Below, piece after piece: positions 1 to 8,388 of a stretch of DNA of 40,827 nt. Both the position numbers and the translations under genes were made by a program. Below the pieces are notes generated by a model. That model was not told the origin of the DNA, did no database searches, and saw only the letters and a list, made by a program, of their open reading frames with translations. Source of the DNA: JACTUA01 sp964551875 (lineage in GTDB: Archaea > Halobacteriota > Methanomicrobia > Methanomicrobiales > JACTUA01); the NCBI GenBank assembly GCA_964551875.1, contig CAZKEV010000015.1, positions 1 through 40,827 on the forward strand, given 5' to 3'. Every line of letters starts with the position of its first letter. Position 1 is the stretch's first letter.

Positions 1-90
1 GTCATGAGAAGAGATAATACTTTTATGTATAAGTAGTTTGGTTCTTGACTATAATAGCAAAAAACCAACGAATATTTGTTCTATATTGCC

Positions 91-1797
91 ATGACCCGGT
101 TCAGACTTCTTATTACCCTCCAGTGGCTGCTGTTTCTAATCCCACTGAATATCTACGAGAGCTTGGGGCTGGCGGCCGGCATCCAGTGGGCAGTGTTTCG
201 ATACCAAACGAGCTATCTGGGCAATAGCCCGATCCTGCTCAACCGCGATCTCTCGTATATCCAGACTGGTATTCTGACCGGAAAAAGCGCTATTCCGATA
301 ATCCTCTGGTCTACCGGTGCCATTCTCCTAGTTATAGCCCTCCTCCTCACGATTTTTGCCTTTCTTAAAAAGGACCCTGCAATCCTGAAGAAAAGTGCAG
401 CACTCATTATTGCCGGTGGTCTTCTCTTCTTGTTTGCTATGTTTGTACGGTACGGACCTCTGCTCCATAACGAATACGGTTTCTCTATACCATTTGGTGT
501 TCCGTTGGTCTTTTTTACCGGGTGGTGTGTATATTGCGGTTTCAAGGAAGGGAAAAAAGAAGAAGGAATCGTTTATCAGGAAAACCTCTGGGAAACAGCA
601 TACATAATTTTGTGTATAACCCTTATCGCGTTCACTATATTCCAGATTTTATGGACGTTTACAGGGGCTTTCGGTTTGTTTGGCTGGGATTACCGCGTAT
701 TTGTGGGGGGTATCCAGTCGCTTGATCATATGCAGAATCCCTACATTCTTGAAAACATCAACCGGTATGCCGGAGGGGATACCGGGGGGAACCTGCAGTT
801 TGACGCTCCGCCACATACCCTGTATTTCTTCTGGCTGCTAGATTTTTTCTTCGTGTTCCATAATATCGGAATTTATTATGTATTGTTATTCATTCTCCTG
901 ATGATCAGCGGATATCTCATTGTGACAATTCATTGTGACGATGAATCGAAACCGCATTATCTTTTCTTAACTACCCTGTTGCTGACCGGTTTTATGGCCA
1001 CCTATTGGAATTTTGTCACCGGGAATAAGGATATCCTCTTCCTGTTTTTATTTGCCCTAATTTTCGTGCTGCTGCTAAAAGAAAAATACTGGCAGTCATC
1101 GATCGTGATGGGCCTTGCCGCAGCAGTTTCGCTTACGACAACCCCGTTTGTTGTTCTCTATCTGGTTGTAAAGCGCTCCATTCTCAATTGTCTGTCCTAT
1201 ATTTTACTATTTTTCGGTGTAGTGGCAGCATTGTTTCTGGTGAGTTATTGCATCAGCCCAATTTATCTTGCTTCCTATATCGGTATTTTACTAGGGAGTA
1301 CAAGCCCCCTTTACGATCCGGGCGGATTGAATACGCCCACACCATACCTGATGCTTAAGGATCTCCTAAAAGCGATACATTTCGGCGATATGCTACCCGT
1401 TGCAATTGTTTCGTGTGTTTATATCAGTCTTATTCTGTATGCGACCTGGAATTTTTCTGTAAAAAATAGAGAGAACACCATAAAAATTTACTCACTGGTT
1501 ATGCTCGCAGTCTTCATGTTGCTGCCGAGAATAAAGCCCTATGATTTTATCATCCTTGTCGTGCCGCTCTACTTTTTGTTCAAGGACTGCAGTTACCGGA
1601 TAAAATCCTTGGTGTTTGTGGTGATCTCCCTTCCGCTCTTTGTCTGGCTGCTTTTCCCCCTTATCGGCCCAACTAGCAATTTACCCTTCATGCTGGGGTT
1701 GTATCCCCAGACATACAGCCTAATTCTCATTTTTATTGTAATCATTCTGCACAACTATCTGACACCAGCATCACACCCAAAGGGAAACAACCGGTAG
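91..1797 (+). CDS. Polytopic membrane protein, GT87/DUF2029-like glycosyltransferase candidate
   Basis: A very hydrophobic protein of 568 residues with about twelve predicted membrane spans and short loops. A loop near residue 200 carries WDYRVF followed by a YILENINRYAGG segment and then APPHTLYFFW. This acidic/aromatic first-loop layout, with a residue pair expected to face the outer surface, resembles the GT-C glycosyltransferases of the DUF2029/GT87 type that use polyprenyl-phosphate sugars. That assignment is inference from pattern only. I prefer ATG at 91; an in-frame TTG at 76 is the alternative. A TATA-like stretch at about 18-32 lies upstream and no strong Shine-Dalgarno is visible. 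Codon use is AT-richer than in the genes from 2.2 to 24 kb, which may reflect a cell-surface gene acquired by transfer. It has no operon partner in the window. Confidence 0.6.
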   Translation: MTRFRLLITLQWLLFLIPLNIYESLGLAAGIQWAVFRYQTSYLGNSPILLNRDLSYIQTGILTGKSAIPIILWSTGAILLVIALLLTIFAFLKKDPAILKKSAALIIAGGLLFLFAMFVRYGPLLHNEYGFSIPFGVPLVFFTGWCVYCGFKEGKKEEGIVYQENLWETAYIILCITLIAFTIFQILWTFTGAFGLFGWDYRVFVGGIQSLDHMQNPYILENINRYAGGDTGGNLQFDAPPHTLYFFWLLDFFFVFHNIGIYYVLLFILLMISGYLIVTIHCDDESKPHYLFLTTLLLTGFMATYWNFVTGNKDILFLFLFALIFVLLLKEKYWQSSIVMGLAAAVSLTTTPFVVLYLVVKRSILNCLSYILLFFGVVAALFLVSYCISPIYLASYIGILLGSTSPLYDPGGLNTPTPYLMLKDLLKAIHFGDMLPVAIVSCVYISLILYATWNFSVKNRENTIKIYSLVMLAVFMLLPRIKPYDFIILVVPLYFLFKDCSYRIKSLVFVVISLPLFVWLLFPLIGPTSNLPFMLGLYPQTYSLILIFIVIILHNYLTPASHPKGNNR

Positions 1798-2015
1798 AGA
1801 TGAAACTCGCTGATTTCGCAAGGTGATCAAAGCTTTTTGACCTCACATTCCCTCGGGAGGATTCGGAAATGTGGGAATGCCGGTACTGCTATGCCATTTT
1901 TCTGGTAAATTCCCTTTAACAAAATTCGAAATACTAACTATTAGGATTTTTATCGATTTCACGTTTTATTCGTAGAATTCTTTCGTGATTTTTACATATC
2001 ATTGATATCAACAAT

Positions 2016-2167
2016 TCATTTATAGAGCGAACCAAGGATCCCACACTCCCGACACCACCACCCGACTGGTACGAACCGATACCTGCCACCCTTCTCCTCC
2101 CTGGCATAGAGCCGGACCATGCGCGATCCGCATTTCGGGTGAGGGCAGGGGGGGCTTGGACCTTCAT
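2016..2167 (-). pseudogene. Small zinc-ribbon protein, frameshifted at a G7 tract
   Basis: Reading from the ATG at 2167 gives MKVQAPP and then runs into the wrong frame at a run of seven G on the + strand (2148-2154). Adding one base there joins it to a frame reading CPHPKCGSRMVRLYAREE, then FVPVGWWCRECGIL, ending at TGA 2018-2016, for about 50 residues. The paired C-x4-C and C-x2-C knuckles are those of a zinc ribbon, and the repaired product looks like a normal small methanogen zinc-ribbon protein. The downstream frame has no usable start of its own. Either the homopolymer was miscalled in this draft sequence or the gene is genuinely broken. Its role is unknown. Confidence 0.5.
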
Positions 2168-2268
2168 AATGTATACATAAACCTATGAAAAGAAAGGCTT
2201 TACGAAGCCGGATTACTGTAGTGTCCTTATTGTTATAATATTATACCACTGTCAACGGTGTCTTATGA

Positions 2269-2526
2269 TCACGCAATCTTCTCCCTGATCAGGAATCCCG
2301 CGCCGCTCATCAGCGCGATGTAGACCGCAATGGCAAGGACGAACGCGATCCCTTTCCCCCCCGGGATGGGGAGTGCAGGGAGGGCGATGAGAACGATGAT
2401 AAAGACCACGAGGCTTGTGATTCCGGTCGCCACATCCAGCATCCGGGCATTCATGGAGATCTCTCCGGCCTCATCCCCCATATGCCTGCCCATTCGCACT
2501 CCCGATCGCTCCCTTTTTCCCCTCAT
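2269..2526 (-). CDS. Small two-span membrane protein
   Basis: A small protein of at most 85 residues. A hydrophilic N-terminus is followed by two hydrophobic segments, roughly residues 34-52 (GITSLVVFIIVLIALPALP) and 60-78 (GIAFVLAIAVYIALMSGAG), and a short basic/acidic tail (IREKIA). This is a typical two-helix hairpin membrane protein without a recognisable catalytic motif. The start is uncertain. ATG 2526, ATG 2493 (preceded by GGAGTG) and ATG 2454 (preceded by GGAG) are all possible, and the last would leave mainly the membrane part. It is divergent from the ThiN gene with about 40 bp between them. I do not recognise a function. Confidence 0.55.
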   Translation of the reverse strand: MRGKRERSGVRMGRHMGDEAGEISMNARMLDVATGITSLVVFIIVLIALPALPIPGGKGIAFVLAIAVYIALMSGAGFLIREKIA

Positions 2527-2567
2527 GGTTCCATGATCGGGTACCGTCTTTCAAGACAGGAGCTGGT

Positions 2568-3110
2568 ATGGCGAGGAGAGAGGAGGAAGAAGAGGTCAGG
2601 ATAAAGCTCGAGCTCGCCGTGAAGATCCTCGCCGAAGAGATGTCACCTTCCCTTGTCCCTGGAGGAGGTTCGAACATCGGCTATGCTCTCCGTGGAGCAA
2701 GGACCCACGGGGATGTGGCCGGAGTCCAGGGAGGAATCGTGAAAATGGGCCGGGGGGTTCACCCACAAGGAGGGGTGACCTTCGGGGCAGCTGAAAGCGT
2801 TGCACGGGTGGTGCTTACGGCCAGGCGGACCGATCCGCAGATCCGGAGCGCGGCGGTGATCCGATACTCCCCGGCTATCCTCGCCGTTCTCGATGGCCTC
2901 CTCCTCGAGATCTGCGAGTTCGACCGCACCCGGGATCCCCCCGGGGTCTCCACCATGGACTGGGGCGTCGCCTTCTGCTGCCGTGAGGGGGTTCCCGATG
3001 TCATCTTCGACCGAGGCGCTCCGGGCAGGGAGCCCCTGATCCGGATCCTGGGGGAAGAGCCGGTGTCAGTCGCACATACCATCGTCGCGGTGAGCCACAG
3101 GATTTCTTAA
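2568..3110 (+). CDS. Stand-alone ThiN-domain protein (thiamine-phosphate synthase family)
   Basis: A 180-residue protein covered by one ThiN domain. A charged N-terminal helix (ARREEEEEVRIKLELAVKIL) leads into VPGGGSNIGYAL, DVAGVQGGI, GGVTFGAAESVARVVLTARRTDP, RSAAVIRY, FDRTRDPPG and STMDWG, a pattern I recognise from archaeal ThiN. In ThiDN fusions this domain joins HMP-PP and thiazole phosphate to give thiamine phosphate. In archaeal ThiR-type regulators the same fold is only a ligand sensor. The FGAxxHVAR segment usually carries a histidine, but here it reads FGAAESVAR, so catalysis is doubtful. No helix-turn-helix domain and no ThiD partner are visible, so this is neither a standard ThiDN nor a standard ThiR. 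An AGGAG-like site precedes ATG 2568. Confidence 0.75.
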   Translation: MARREEEEEVRIKLELAVKILAEEMSPSLVPGGGSNIGYALRGARTHGDVAGVQGGIVKMGRGVHPQGGVTFGAAESVARVVLTARRTDPQIRSAAVIRYSPAILAVLDGLLLEICEFDRTRDPPGVSTMDWGVAFCCREGVPDVIFDRGAPGREPLIRILGEEPVSVAHTIVAVSHRIS

Positions 3111-3222
3111 GGTCTCAAAGTACCAGATGGAGAAGCATACCTCACCCTCGTCATCAGATACATCTTTTCCTTCCCTGGAGGCGATCCGTCGCCCCGAATC
3201 CTGGATACACGCACGGGAAAAA

Positions 3223-3231
3223 ATCTTTAAT
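3223..3231 (+). promoter_or_regulatory. TATA box of the DUF169 gene
   Basis: ATCTTTAAT preceded by a purine-rich BRE-like GGGAAAAA. Its centre is about 28 bp before ATG 3255, the distance expected between an archaeal TATA box and the transcription start. The transcript would therefore begin at or within a few bases of the start codon, giving a leaderless mRNA. Confidence 0.45.
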
Positions 3232-3254
3232 CCAGCAACGGCCAAAATGACCCC

Positions 3255-4028
3255 ATGGATACCGAGCTCCGCGACAGGTTCACCAGGTTGTGGAATACGT
3301 ATTTCGAGGGGTCGGAACTGCCCGTCACCTTCGGGATCGGCAGGGATACCGGGGAGATCCAGAGAGCGCCCGTGCCGAAGGGCTGGCGTTGCCTGGTCTG
3401 CGATCTTACCAGGATACGAAAGGGAACCCCTCTCTCCTTTGACCGGGAATCCATCTCCTGCGGCGGGGGGAAGTTTTACCTCGGTTATACGGCGGAGCGG
3501 CCCCCGGAGTTCCGCTACTTCCTCTCGTACGGGAAGCCAGGTGTGGTCGAGGGTGAGCGGTACAAGCAGTCCCCCGAGATCGTGGAGGCGATGAGCGGAC
3601 ACACGGTGAGCATTCCCGCAGCGGGCCTGTGCTACATCTTCAAACGGTGGGACCAGCTGGCTCCCGATGATAATCCCGAGGTCGTCATCTTCTTTGCGAG
3701 GCCGGAGGTCCTCTCAGGCCTCTTCACGCTCGCAAACTTCGACCAGACCGACCCGAACGGAGGGGTTATCTGCCCCTTTGGTGCCGGGTGCGGCTCGATC
3801 ATCTACTACCCCTGGCTTGAGCAGCAGAAAGAGAACCCGAGGGCTGTGCTCGGGATGTTCGACCCCTCGGCACGACCATGTGTGCCCCTGGATATCCTGA
3901 CCATGGCCATCCCGATGAAGAAGTTCGTGAAGATGGTTGGGTATATGGAGGAGAGCTTCCTCATAACAGCCTCATGGGAGAAGGTGAAGAGGAAGATTGC
4001 GCGGAGCGCCGAGATGTATTCCCGGTGA
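3255..4028 (+). CDS. DUF169 family protein
   Basis: A 257-residue soluble protein with the layout of the DUF169 family (COG2043), which is common in methanogens and anaerobes. Features are an N-terminal helical start (MDTELRDRFTRLW), then GWRCLVCDL, CGGGKFYLGY, a VFFARPEVLSGL-like strand-helix (here VIFFARPEVLSGL), a cysteine-containing glycine-rich loop CPFGAGCGSIIYYPW, and a C-terminal MAIPMKKFVKMVGYMEESFL. The cysteines at the CGGG and CPFGAGC positions suggest a metal or cluster site, but this is inference and the family's reaction is not known to me. It stands alone in its own transcription unit, ending at a T-rich stretch before a convergent gene. Confidence 0.8.
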   Translation: MDTELRDRFTRLWNTYFEGSELPVTFGIGRDTGEIQRAPVPKGWRCLVCDLTRIRKGTPLSFDRESISCGGGKFYLGYTAERPPEFRYFLSYGKPGVVEGERYKQSPEIVEAMSGHTVSIPAAGLCYIFKRWDQLAPDDNPEVVIFFARPEVLSGLFTLANFDQTDPNGGVICPFGAGCGSIIYYPWLEQQKENPRAVLGMFDPSARPCVPLDILTMAIPMKKFVKMVGYMEESFLITASWEKVKRKIARSAEMYSR

Positions 4029-4065
4029 GAGAAAAAATGGAGGAGAGGGATCTCCAACGGGACAT

Positions 4066-4090
4066 CGGGTTTTTTTCCCTCTATATTTTA
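4066..4090 (+). terminator. T-rich archaeal terminator between convergent genes
   Basis: A run of seven T (4070-4076) followed by CCCTC and TATATTTTA lies about 40 bp after the DUF169 stop codon. Oligo-T tracts of this kind end archaeal transcripts without needing a hairpin. The next gene is convergent. Confidence 0.45.
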
Positions 4091-4133
4091 CCCGGAGAAT
4101 GAGTATATGGTGATCGGGATGGAGAAGCTCCCC

Positions 4134-4817
4134 TCATGGGCATCCACGAGGTGCCCGTCCCATGGGCCCCCTCACCCTTGCCGGTCCTCTCCCGGCGGGG
4201 ATTCCCCAGTTTCCTGTCGGCATTGTCCTCAGGAAATCCTGAATGACGGTCCTGTTCATCGTCCCTGCCGTAACCTTCGCATCGAGATCTTTCCTGAAGG
4301 TCATCATGGCGCTTCCGAGGGCGGTCGTGTTTGAGCTCGCGAGGGCCGCGTGCGCATCGGAGATGGCTGTATTCAGATCCGAGACATTATACCCCTTTCC
4401 CGCGAGATATGCGGTAAGATTCTCCGCGAACCCGACTGCCACGGTACCTGGTGCGCCCTTCCAAGCGGGATATGCGGGAAGGGTTGTCCTGTTGAAGGTC
4501 CCCGAACTCCATCCACGATGAAGATCCTCTGTAAATGCTCCTGCGGCCCCCCTTGATGAAGGGATGATGAACCTCTGGATGACATTCTTGGCTTCCAATA
4601 GGACGACGAGCGGGCCTACCACAGGAAAGGCTATCACCCGGAGGGTTGTGAAGATGTTCATCCCATGGCCCACCAGTCCTGGTGTTCCAATTCTCCTGGA
4701 AACAGGAGACGCAATGCGGCCATGATAGGGACCGGCGGCCATCGCGGGTGCTGCCAGGATGGCGATAAGGCAGACGATCATTGAGAGCCAAAAGACTCTC
4801 GTCCATGAAATTGACAT
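4134..4817 (-). CDS. Secreted protein of unknown function with signal peptide
   Basis: Starting at ATG 4817, preceded by AGGTG, the protein has 227 residues. It begins with a clear Sec signal: MSISWTRVFW, a hydrophobic core (LSMIVCLIAILAA) and a cleavage-type PAMAAG. A second hydrophobic stretch (VIAFPVVGPLVVLLEA) follows about residues 58-75. The C-terminal half is helical and rich in Ala/Thr (AISDAHAALASSNTTALGSAMMTFRKDLDAKV) and resembles the small secreted helical proteins of methanogens, ending in an Arg/Gly/Pro tail. A longer start at 4877 exists but would put charged residues before the signal. No enzyme motif is seen. AT-rich upstream sequence (4862-4895) can supply a promoter on this strand. 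Confidence 0.6.
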   Translation of the reverse strand: MSISWTRVFWLSMIVCLIAILAAPAMAAGPYHGRIASPVSRRIGTPGLVGHGMNIFTTLRVIAFPVVGPLVVLLEAKNVIQRFIIPSSRGAAGAFTEDLHRGWSSGTFNRTTLPAYPAWKGAPGTVAVGFAENLTAYLAGKGYNVSDLNTAISDAHAALASSNTTALGSAMMTFRKDLDAKVTAGTMNRTVIQDFLRTMPTGNWGIPAGRGPARVRGPMGRAPRGCP

Positions 4818-5068
4818 GGGTACACCTACTTCTATGGGCGTAAACGAGTACGTCCTGATGTAAGATATATTGTACATTATGTTATATATAAACTACTATT
4901 ATGGAGCGCAACATTCGGGGAGATCCGGGGGAATTGCGGTGGTACCTCGGATAGTACATTCCATTGTTTTCACCTCGCTCATCATAGGGGAGAAGGGGGG
5001 ATACCGGCCTTCGATCGGAACCCTGCCATCCCCTCCTCGCCAACCGGCAGGCGGAACCGTCTCGTCCG

Positions 5069-5929
5069 TTACAGTTTCTCGTAGATCTTCCTGAGGTTCG
5101 AGACCTGCCCCTCACCCCTCTCGGTTGGTGGCAAGATCAGCTGTCCGAGGAGCGCCATGATTTTTTCAGGATCGCGGACGCCGAACAGGCAGTCGAGCGG
5201 GTGTCGGGATGCTTCCTGTCCTGCATTTGCCACATTCCCGGTGTCCTTACGGGCTCCCACGCCCGGCCCCCGGGTTACAATAGGGATGACGGTCCCCGTA
5301 TGGAGAAGCCGCATGATCGGGTCCTGCTCCATCACCAGCCTCCCGATCTGGTGATGGGGGAGTACATGCTCCTGCCGCTTCCAGACCCCTCCTCTTGTGA
5401 CAACTCCTTCGTTCGTGATGGCATAGCTAATGGAGCGCCTGAACTTCTCGGTCCATGCGATGACGATGATAACGGCAGCAACGCTCGCAGGCAGGATCAG
5501 GTCCGCAATCAAGGTGAGGAGATCCATGATCTGGCTCATCGAGGCAACAGGAAAGAAGATGACGAGGAAGATCCCTGCAAGGCTGCTCAGACCCAGCGCC
5601 AGGGCCGAACTCGTCCACATCTCGGTGAGCCTCATCATCCACCCGATCATCACAAAGAGGAGGAAGACACTGACCGGGGCTGTGAGAAGGACCGTTATGT
5701 CAATCATATCACCCATTCCCGGGAGAAATTTGCCCATGGAACCAGAAAGGTTCGGGATGAAGGCATCCATGAATCCGTACAGGGCTGCTATCGTGATAAA
5801 CGAGATTTCCACGAGCAGCAGGGGGGTGAGGGCCAGGAGGTATTTGGAGAGAAAACTCCTGGGATCGGGATTGGTAACAAGGATAACCGTTTTATTCGCT
5901 ATACCCTGAGCCGGGATCGACCCTTCCAT
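5069..5929 (-). CDS. Membrane protein with C-terminal bacterial-type PH domain
   Basis: Using ATG 5929, the protein has 286 residues. Four hydrophobic spans occupy roughly residues 27-195 and include LLALTPLLLVEISFITIAAL, VLLTAPVSVFLLFVMIGW and LPASVAAVIIVIAW. After them comes a PH-like beta sheet beginning YAITNEGVVTRGGVW, with HVLPHHQIGRLVMEQDPIMRLLHTGTV, the signature of the bPH2 (DUF304/YdbS-type) family. Related proteins are membrane anchors of uncertain role. An ATG at 5953 is in frame, but the TATA box overlaps it, so the inner ATG at a leaderless position is the better start. It is divergent from rps17e. Confidence 0.7.
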   Translation of the reverse strand: MEGSIPAQGIANKTVILVTNPDPRSFLSKYLLALTPLLLVEISFITIAALYGFMDAFIPNLSGSMGKFLPGMGDMIDITVLLTAPVSVFLLFVMIGWMMRLTEMWTSSALALGLSSLAGIFLVIFFPVASMSQIMDLLTLIADLILPASVAAVIIVIAWTEKFRRSISYAITNEGVVTRGGVWKRQEHVLPHHQIGRLVMEQDPIMRLLHTGTVIPIVTRGPGVGARKDTGNVANAGQEASRHPLDCLFGVRDPEKIMALLGQLILPPTERGEGQVSNLRKIYEKL

Positions 5930-5950
5930 GGGGAAAGATCGGTGCCTGTC

Positions 5951-5966
5951 CATAAATAGTTTCGAT
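5951..5966 (-). promoter_or_regulatory. BRE/TATA element of the PH-domain gene
   Basis: On the - strand the sequence reads TCGAAACTATTTATGG. The CGAAA fits a BRE and CTATTTATG a TATA box. Transcription should begin about 25 bp on, near 5930, at ATG 5929, giving a leaderless message. The upstream ATG 5953 lies within the TATA box itself. Confidence 0.5.
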
Positions 5967-6121
5967 CCCCTGGATACACGGTTTTGCGCGGAAAGTAAGG
6001 GTGGGCCGGTCAGGAAAATGCAGTCTTGAACGGGCGCGACCTGAGGTTTCGTAGTTTGCTTGGGTTCCTATCACCCTTGAAACGAGTAATACGCGAGTTT
6101 TGGAGAAATTATCCCGTTCGC

Positions 6122-6132
6122 AAATATTCTTA
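6122..6132 (+). promoter_or_regulatory. TATA box of rps17e
   Basis: AAATATTCTTA in the otherwise mixed-composition gap between the divergent PH and eS17 genes. The expected start of transcription, about 25 bp downstream, falls near the ATG at 6147. The eS17 ATG at 6174 would then be preceded by a short leader with GAGGGA. Confidence 0.4.
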
Positions 6133-6173
6133 AAGTCTCACGGTTCATGTATGATGCTAGAGGGAAGACTGGA

Positions 6174-6365
6174 ATGGGAATCAAGCCATCGTACATCAAG
6201 AGGCTTGGCGAGGAGCTCATCGAGACAAGGCCCGAGCGCTTTGGCCGTGACTTCAACGAGAACAAGCGGGGCGTGAGCGAGAACGCCATCATCGGGAGCA
6301 AGAAGGTCAGGAACCGGGTGGCCGGCTATATCACACGGAAGCACAATACCGGCAAGAAGTCATAA
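6174..6365 (+). CDS. rps17e: 30S ribosomal protein eS17
   Basis: A protein of 63 residues with the full eS17 (S17e) pattern: MGIKPSYIKRLGEELIE, then ERFGRDFNENK, then SKKVRNRVAGYITRKH. It belongs to the small ribosomal subunit and is found only in archaea and eukaryotes. I chose ATG 6174 because family members begin with MGxKPSYIK and because GAGGGA lies about ten bases upstream. The in-frame ATG at 6147 would add nine residues unlike the family. It is a single-gene unit facing the convergent pirin gene ten bases beyond its stop. Confidence 0.93.
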   Translation: MGIKPSYIKRLGEELIETRPERFGRDFNENKRGVSENAIIGSKKVRNRVAGYITRKHNTGKKS

Positions 6366-6375
6366 AGAATTTATC

Positions 6376-7326
6376 TCAAATCTGCTCCTTTTCTGGATTT
6401 TGATGGCCCTCCCGTGGCCCGCGGTATTTGATGAAGGTGCCATCCCGGTATTCCCGGAAGGCAACCTTCAGCTCCTCCTGGGTGTTCATGACGATGGGGC
6501 CATACCAGGCAACCGGTTCCCTGATGGGCATTCCTGAAACGAAGAGGAACCTCACCCCCTCACCTCCCGCCGTGATCCCAACCCGGTCACCCTCCCCATA
6601 GAGGACGACATTCCCCGGGCCGATGGCCACCTCTCCCCCGAGGTCGAAGTATCGCGCCCCCTCGACCCCGAAGGAGTACGGCTCCCTCCTGTCGTCGAAG
6701 AAGCCCTTCCCTTCGATGATATATGCAAAGACAGTCCGCCCGGGACCTTCCGAATGAAAAAACGTTCCCCCTGCAGGGATTGTCACGTCCAGGTACACGG
6801 GATCGGTGACTATCTCCCGTATAGGCCCCCGGATCCCGTCCACCTCCCCGGCGATGATCCGGATCTCGGAACCTCCGGGCCGGGCCACCACGGGGATCTC
6901 GCCCGACTCCAGTCCCCGGTAGCGGGGGTCCATCATCTTATGGGAAGCTGGGAGGTTCGCCCAGAGCTGGAAGCCCTGGAGAAGCCCCGTTCGATCGCCC
7001 ACGGGCATCTCCTGATGAATAATCCCGCTCCCCGCGGTCATCCACTGGACATCCCCGGGCCCGATGACCCCCTCGTTCCCCATGCTGTCCCCGTGGGCAA
7101 CCTCCCCGTGGAGCACGTAGGTGATGGTCTCGATCCCCCGGTGGGGATGCCAGGGAAACCCCCTCCGGTAGTCCTCAGGATTCCCCGAATGGAAATCGTC
7201 CAGGAGGAGGAAGGGGTCAAGTGCCGGCACATGCCGGTAGCCGAAGGCCCGGTTGAGCCGGACCCCGGCCCCTTCCATGGTGGGTATGCTCGAAAGTACC
7301 TTCTCTATCCTTCTCGGGTTCTCCAT
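6376..7326 (-). CDS. Pirin family protein (bicupin)
   Basis: A protein of 316 residues with pirin architecture. The N-terminal cupin holds LDPFLLLDDFHSG, WHPHRGIETITYVLHGEVAHGDS, GPGDVQWMTAGSGIIHQEMP and QLWANLPASHKM. A second cupin follows with GGTFFHSEGPGRTVFAYIIEG and ends in RFLFVSGMPIREPVAWYGPIVMNT. The two histidines of HPHRG, the HGE/H cluster and the IIHQE pair are the usual metal ligands of pirins, some of which have quercetinase activity. The physiological substrate in methanogens is unknown. ATG 7326 is preceded at ideal spacing by a GGGGGGAGG ribosome site, so the longer form from 7377 is unlikely. It is divergent from dapA. Confidence 0.88.
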   Translation of the reverse strand: MENPRRIEKVLSSIPTMEGAGVRLNRAFGYRHVPALDPFLLLDDFHSGNPEDYRRGFPWHPHRGIETITYVLHGEVAHGDSMGNEGVIGPGDVQWMTAGSGIIHQEMPVGDRTGLLQGFQLWANLPASHKMMDPRYRGLESGEIPVVARPGGSEIRIIAGEVDGIRGPIREIVTDPVYLDVTIPAGGTFFHSEGPGRTVFAYIIEGKGFFDDRREPYSFGVEGARYFDLGGEVAIGPGNVVLYGEGDRVGITAGGEGVRFLFVSGMPIREPVAWYGPIVMNTQEELKVAFREYRDGTFIKYRGPREGHQNPEKEQI

Positions 7327-7487
7327 GCCGGTTCCTCCCCCCTGATTACACCCTTCCCCTTCTTGAAGCTCACCCATGGGATCCGGACCCCATCATAGGG
7401 ACCGAATTTCGGGATTCCTGAAGATGTCGAAAACGATAAGAATGAGATGCACGTTTGTAAAAGCTGCAGGAAGGTGAGTGAAAGGAT

Positions 7488-8375
7488 ATGTTCGAGGGTG
7501 TCTTTCCGGCCATCATCACGCCCTTCCGGACGGGTTCCCGGCCGGATCTCGATCTCGAAGGGTTGCGTGCAAATGTGGCATGGCTCGTTGAACAGGGTGT
7601 CCATGGGATTGTTCCCTGCGGCTCGACCGGCGAGTCCGCCACGATGAGCCACAAGGAGCACGAGAAGGTCGTCGAGGAGACCGTCGACGTGGTGAACGGC
7701 AAGATCCCGGTCCTTGCTGGTACGGGTTCCAACAACACAGAGGAAGCCGTTCTCCTCACGAAAGCGGCAAAGAACCTCGGTGCAGACGGGGTCCTCGTCA
7801 TCTCCCCATACTACAACAAGCCGAACAGGTCCGGCCTCATAAAGCACTACACGAAGATCGCGGATCTCGATATCCCGGTCGTGATGTATAACGTCCCGGG
7901 CAGAACGGGCCAGAACCTGAACGACTTCAAGCCATCTCTCGTGGCGGAGCTCGCAAAACACCCGAATATCATCGGGATCAAAGAGGCGAGCGGGAACCTG
8001 GGCCAGATCTGGCAGATCGTCGAGGAGACCAGGGACGAGTCCTTCAAGGTCATCTCCGGGGATGACAACCTGACCCTCCCCATCCTCCAGCTCGGGGGAG
8101 TCGGGGTCATCTCGGTCGCGGCAAACGTGGAGCCTGCACTCATGGTGGAGATGTATGAGGCCTTCAGGAAGGGGGACTACATGAAGGCAAGGGAGCTTCA
8201 CTTCAGGCTCGAACCGCTCTTCAAGGACCTCTTCATCGATACGAACCCGATTCCCGTGAAGAAGGCGGTCGAGCTCAGGGGCATGGCTGCCGGTCCGGTC
8301 CGGCTCCCCCTCGACAACCTGGACCAGGAGAGGACCGCGAAGCTCATGAAGACCCTCGCGCTCTACAAGCCCTGA
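7488..8375 (+). CDS. dapA: 4-hydroxy-tetrahydrodipicolinate synthase
   Basis: A 295-residue class I aldolase of the DapA/NAL family. It condenses pyruvate with aspartate semialdehyde, the first committed step to diaminopimelate and lysine. Seen in the sequence: GVFPAIITPF at the N-terminus, the CGSTGES pyruvate-binding turn, YYNKPNRSGL, Tyr134 in VVMYNVPGRTG, and the Schiff-base Lys165 in IIGIKEASGN. The spacing of Tyr and Lys fits the family. The length is normal. It is the first gene of dapA-dapB-ferredoxin-asd, which supplies lysine from aspartate semialdehyde. Only 13 bp separate it from dapB, consistent with co-transcription. An AT-rich element around 7425-7445 (CGAAAACGATAAG) could be the promoter. 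Confidence 0.95.
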   Translation: MFEGVFPAIITPFRTGSRPDLDLEGLRANVAWLVEQGVHGIVPCGSTGESATMSHKEHEKVVEETVDVVNGKIPVLAGTGSNNTEEAVLLTKAAKNLGADGVLVISPYYNKPNRSGLIKHYTKIADLDIPVVMYNVPGRTGQNLNDFKPSLVAELAKHPNIIGIKEASGNLGQIWQIVEETRDESFKVISGDDNLTLPILQLGGVGVISVAANVEPALMVEMYEAFRKGDYMKARELHFRLEPLFKDLFIDTNPIPVKKAVELRGMAAGPVRLPLDNLDQERTAKLMKTLALYKP

Positions 8376-8388
8376 AAAGGAGGATGCA

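Noticed and set aside
1844..1880. Hairpin-like CACATTCC...GGAAATGTG after the first gene
   Set aside because: Stem of eight pairs with a bulge and a 13-base loop, without a T run; too weak to call a terminator or RNA.
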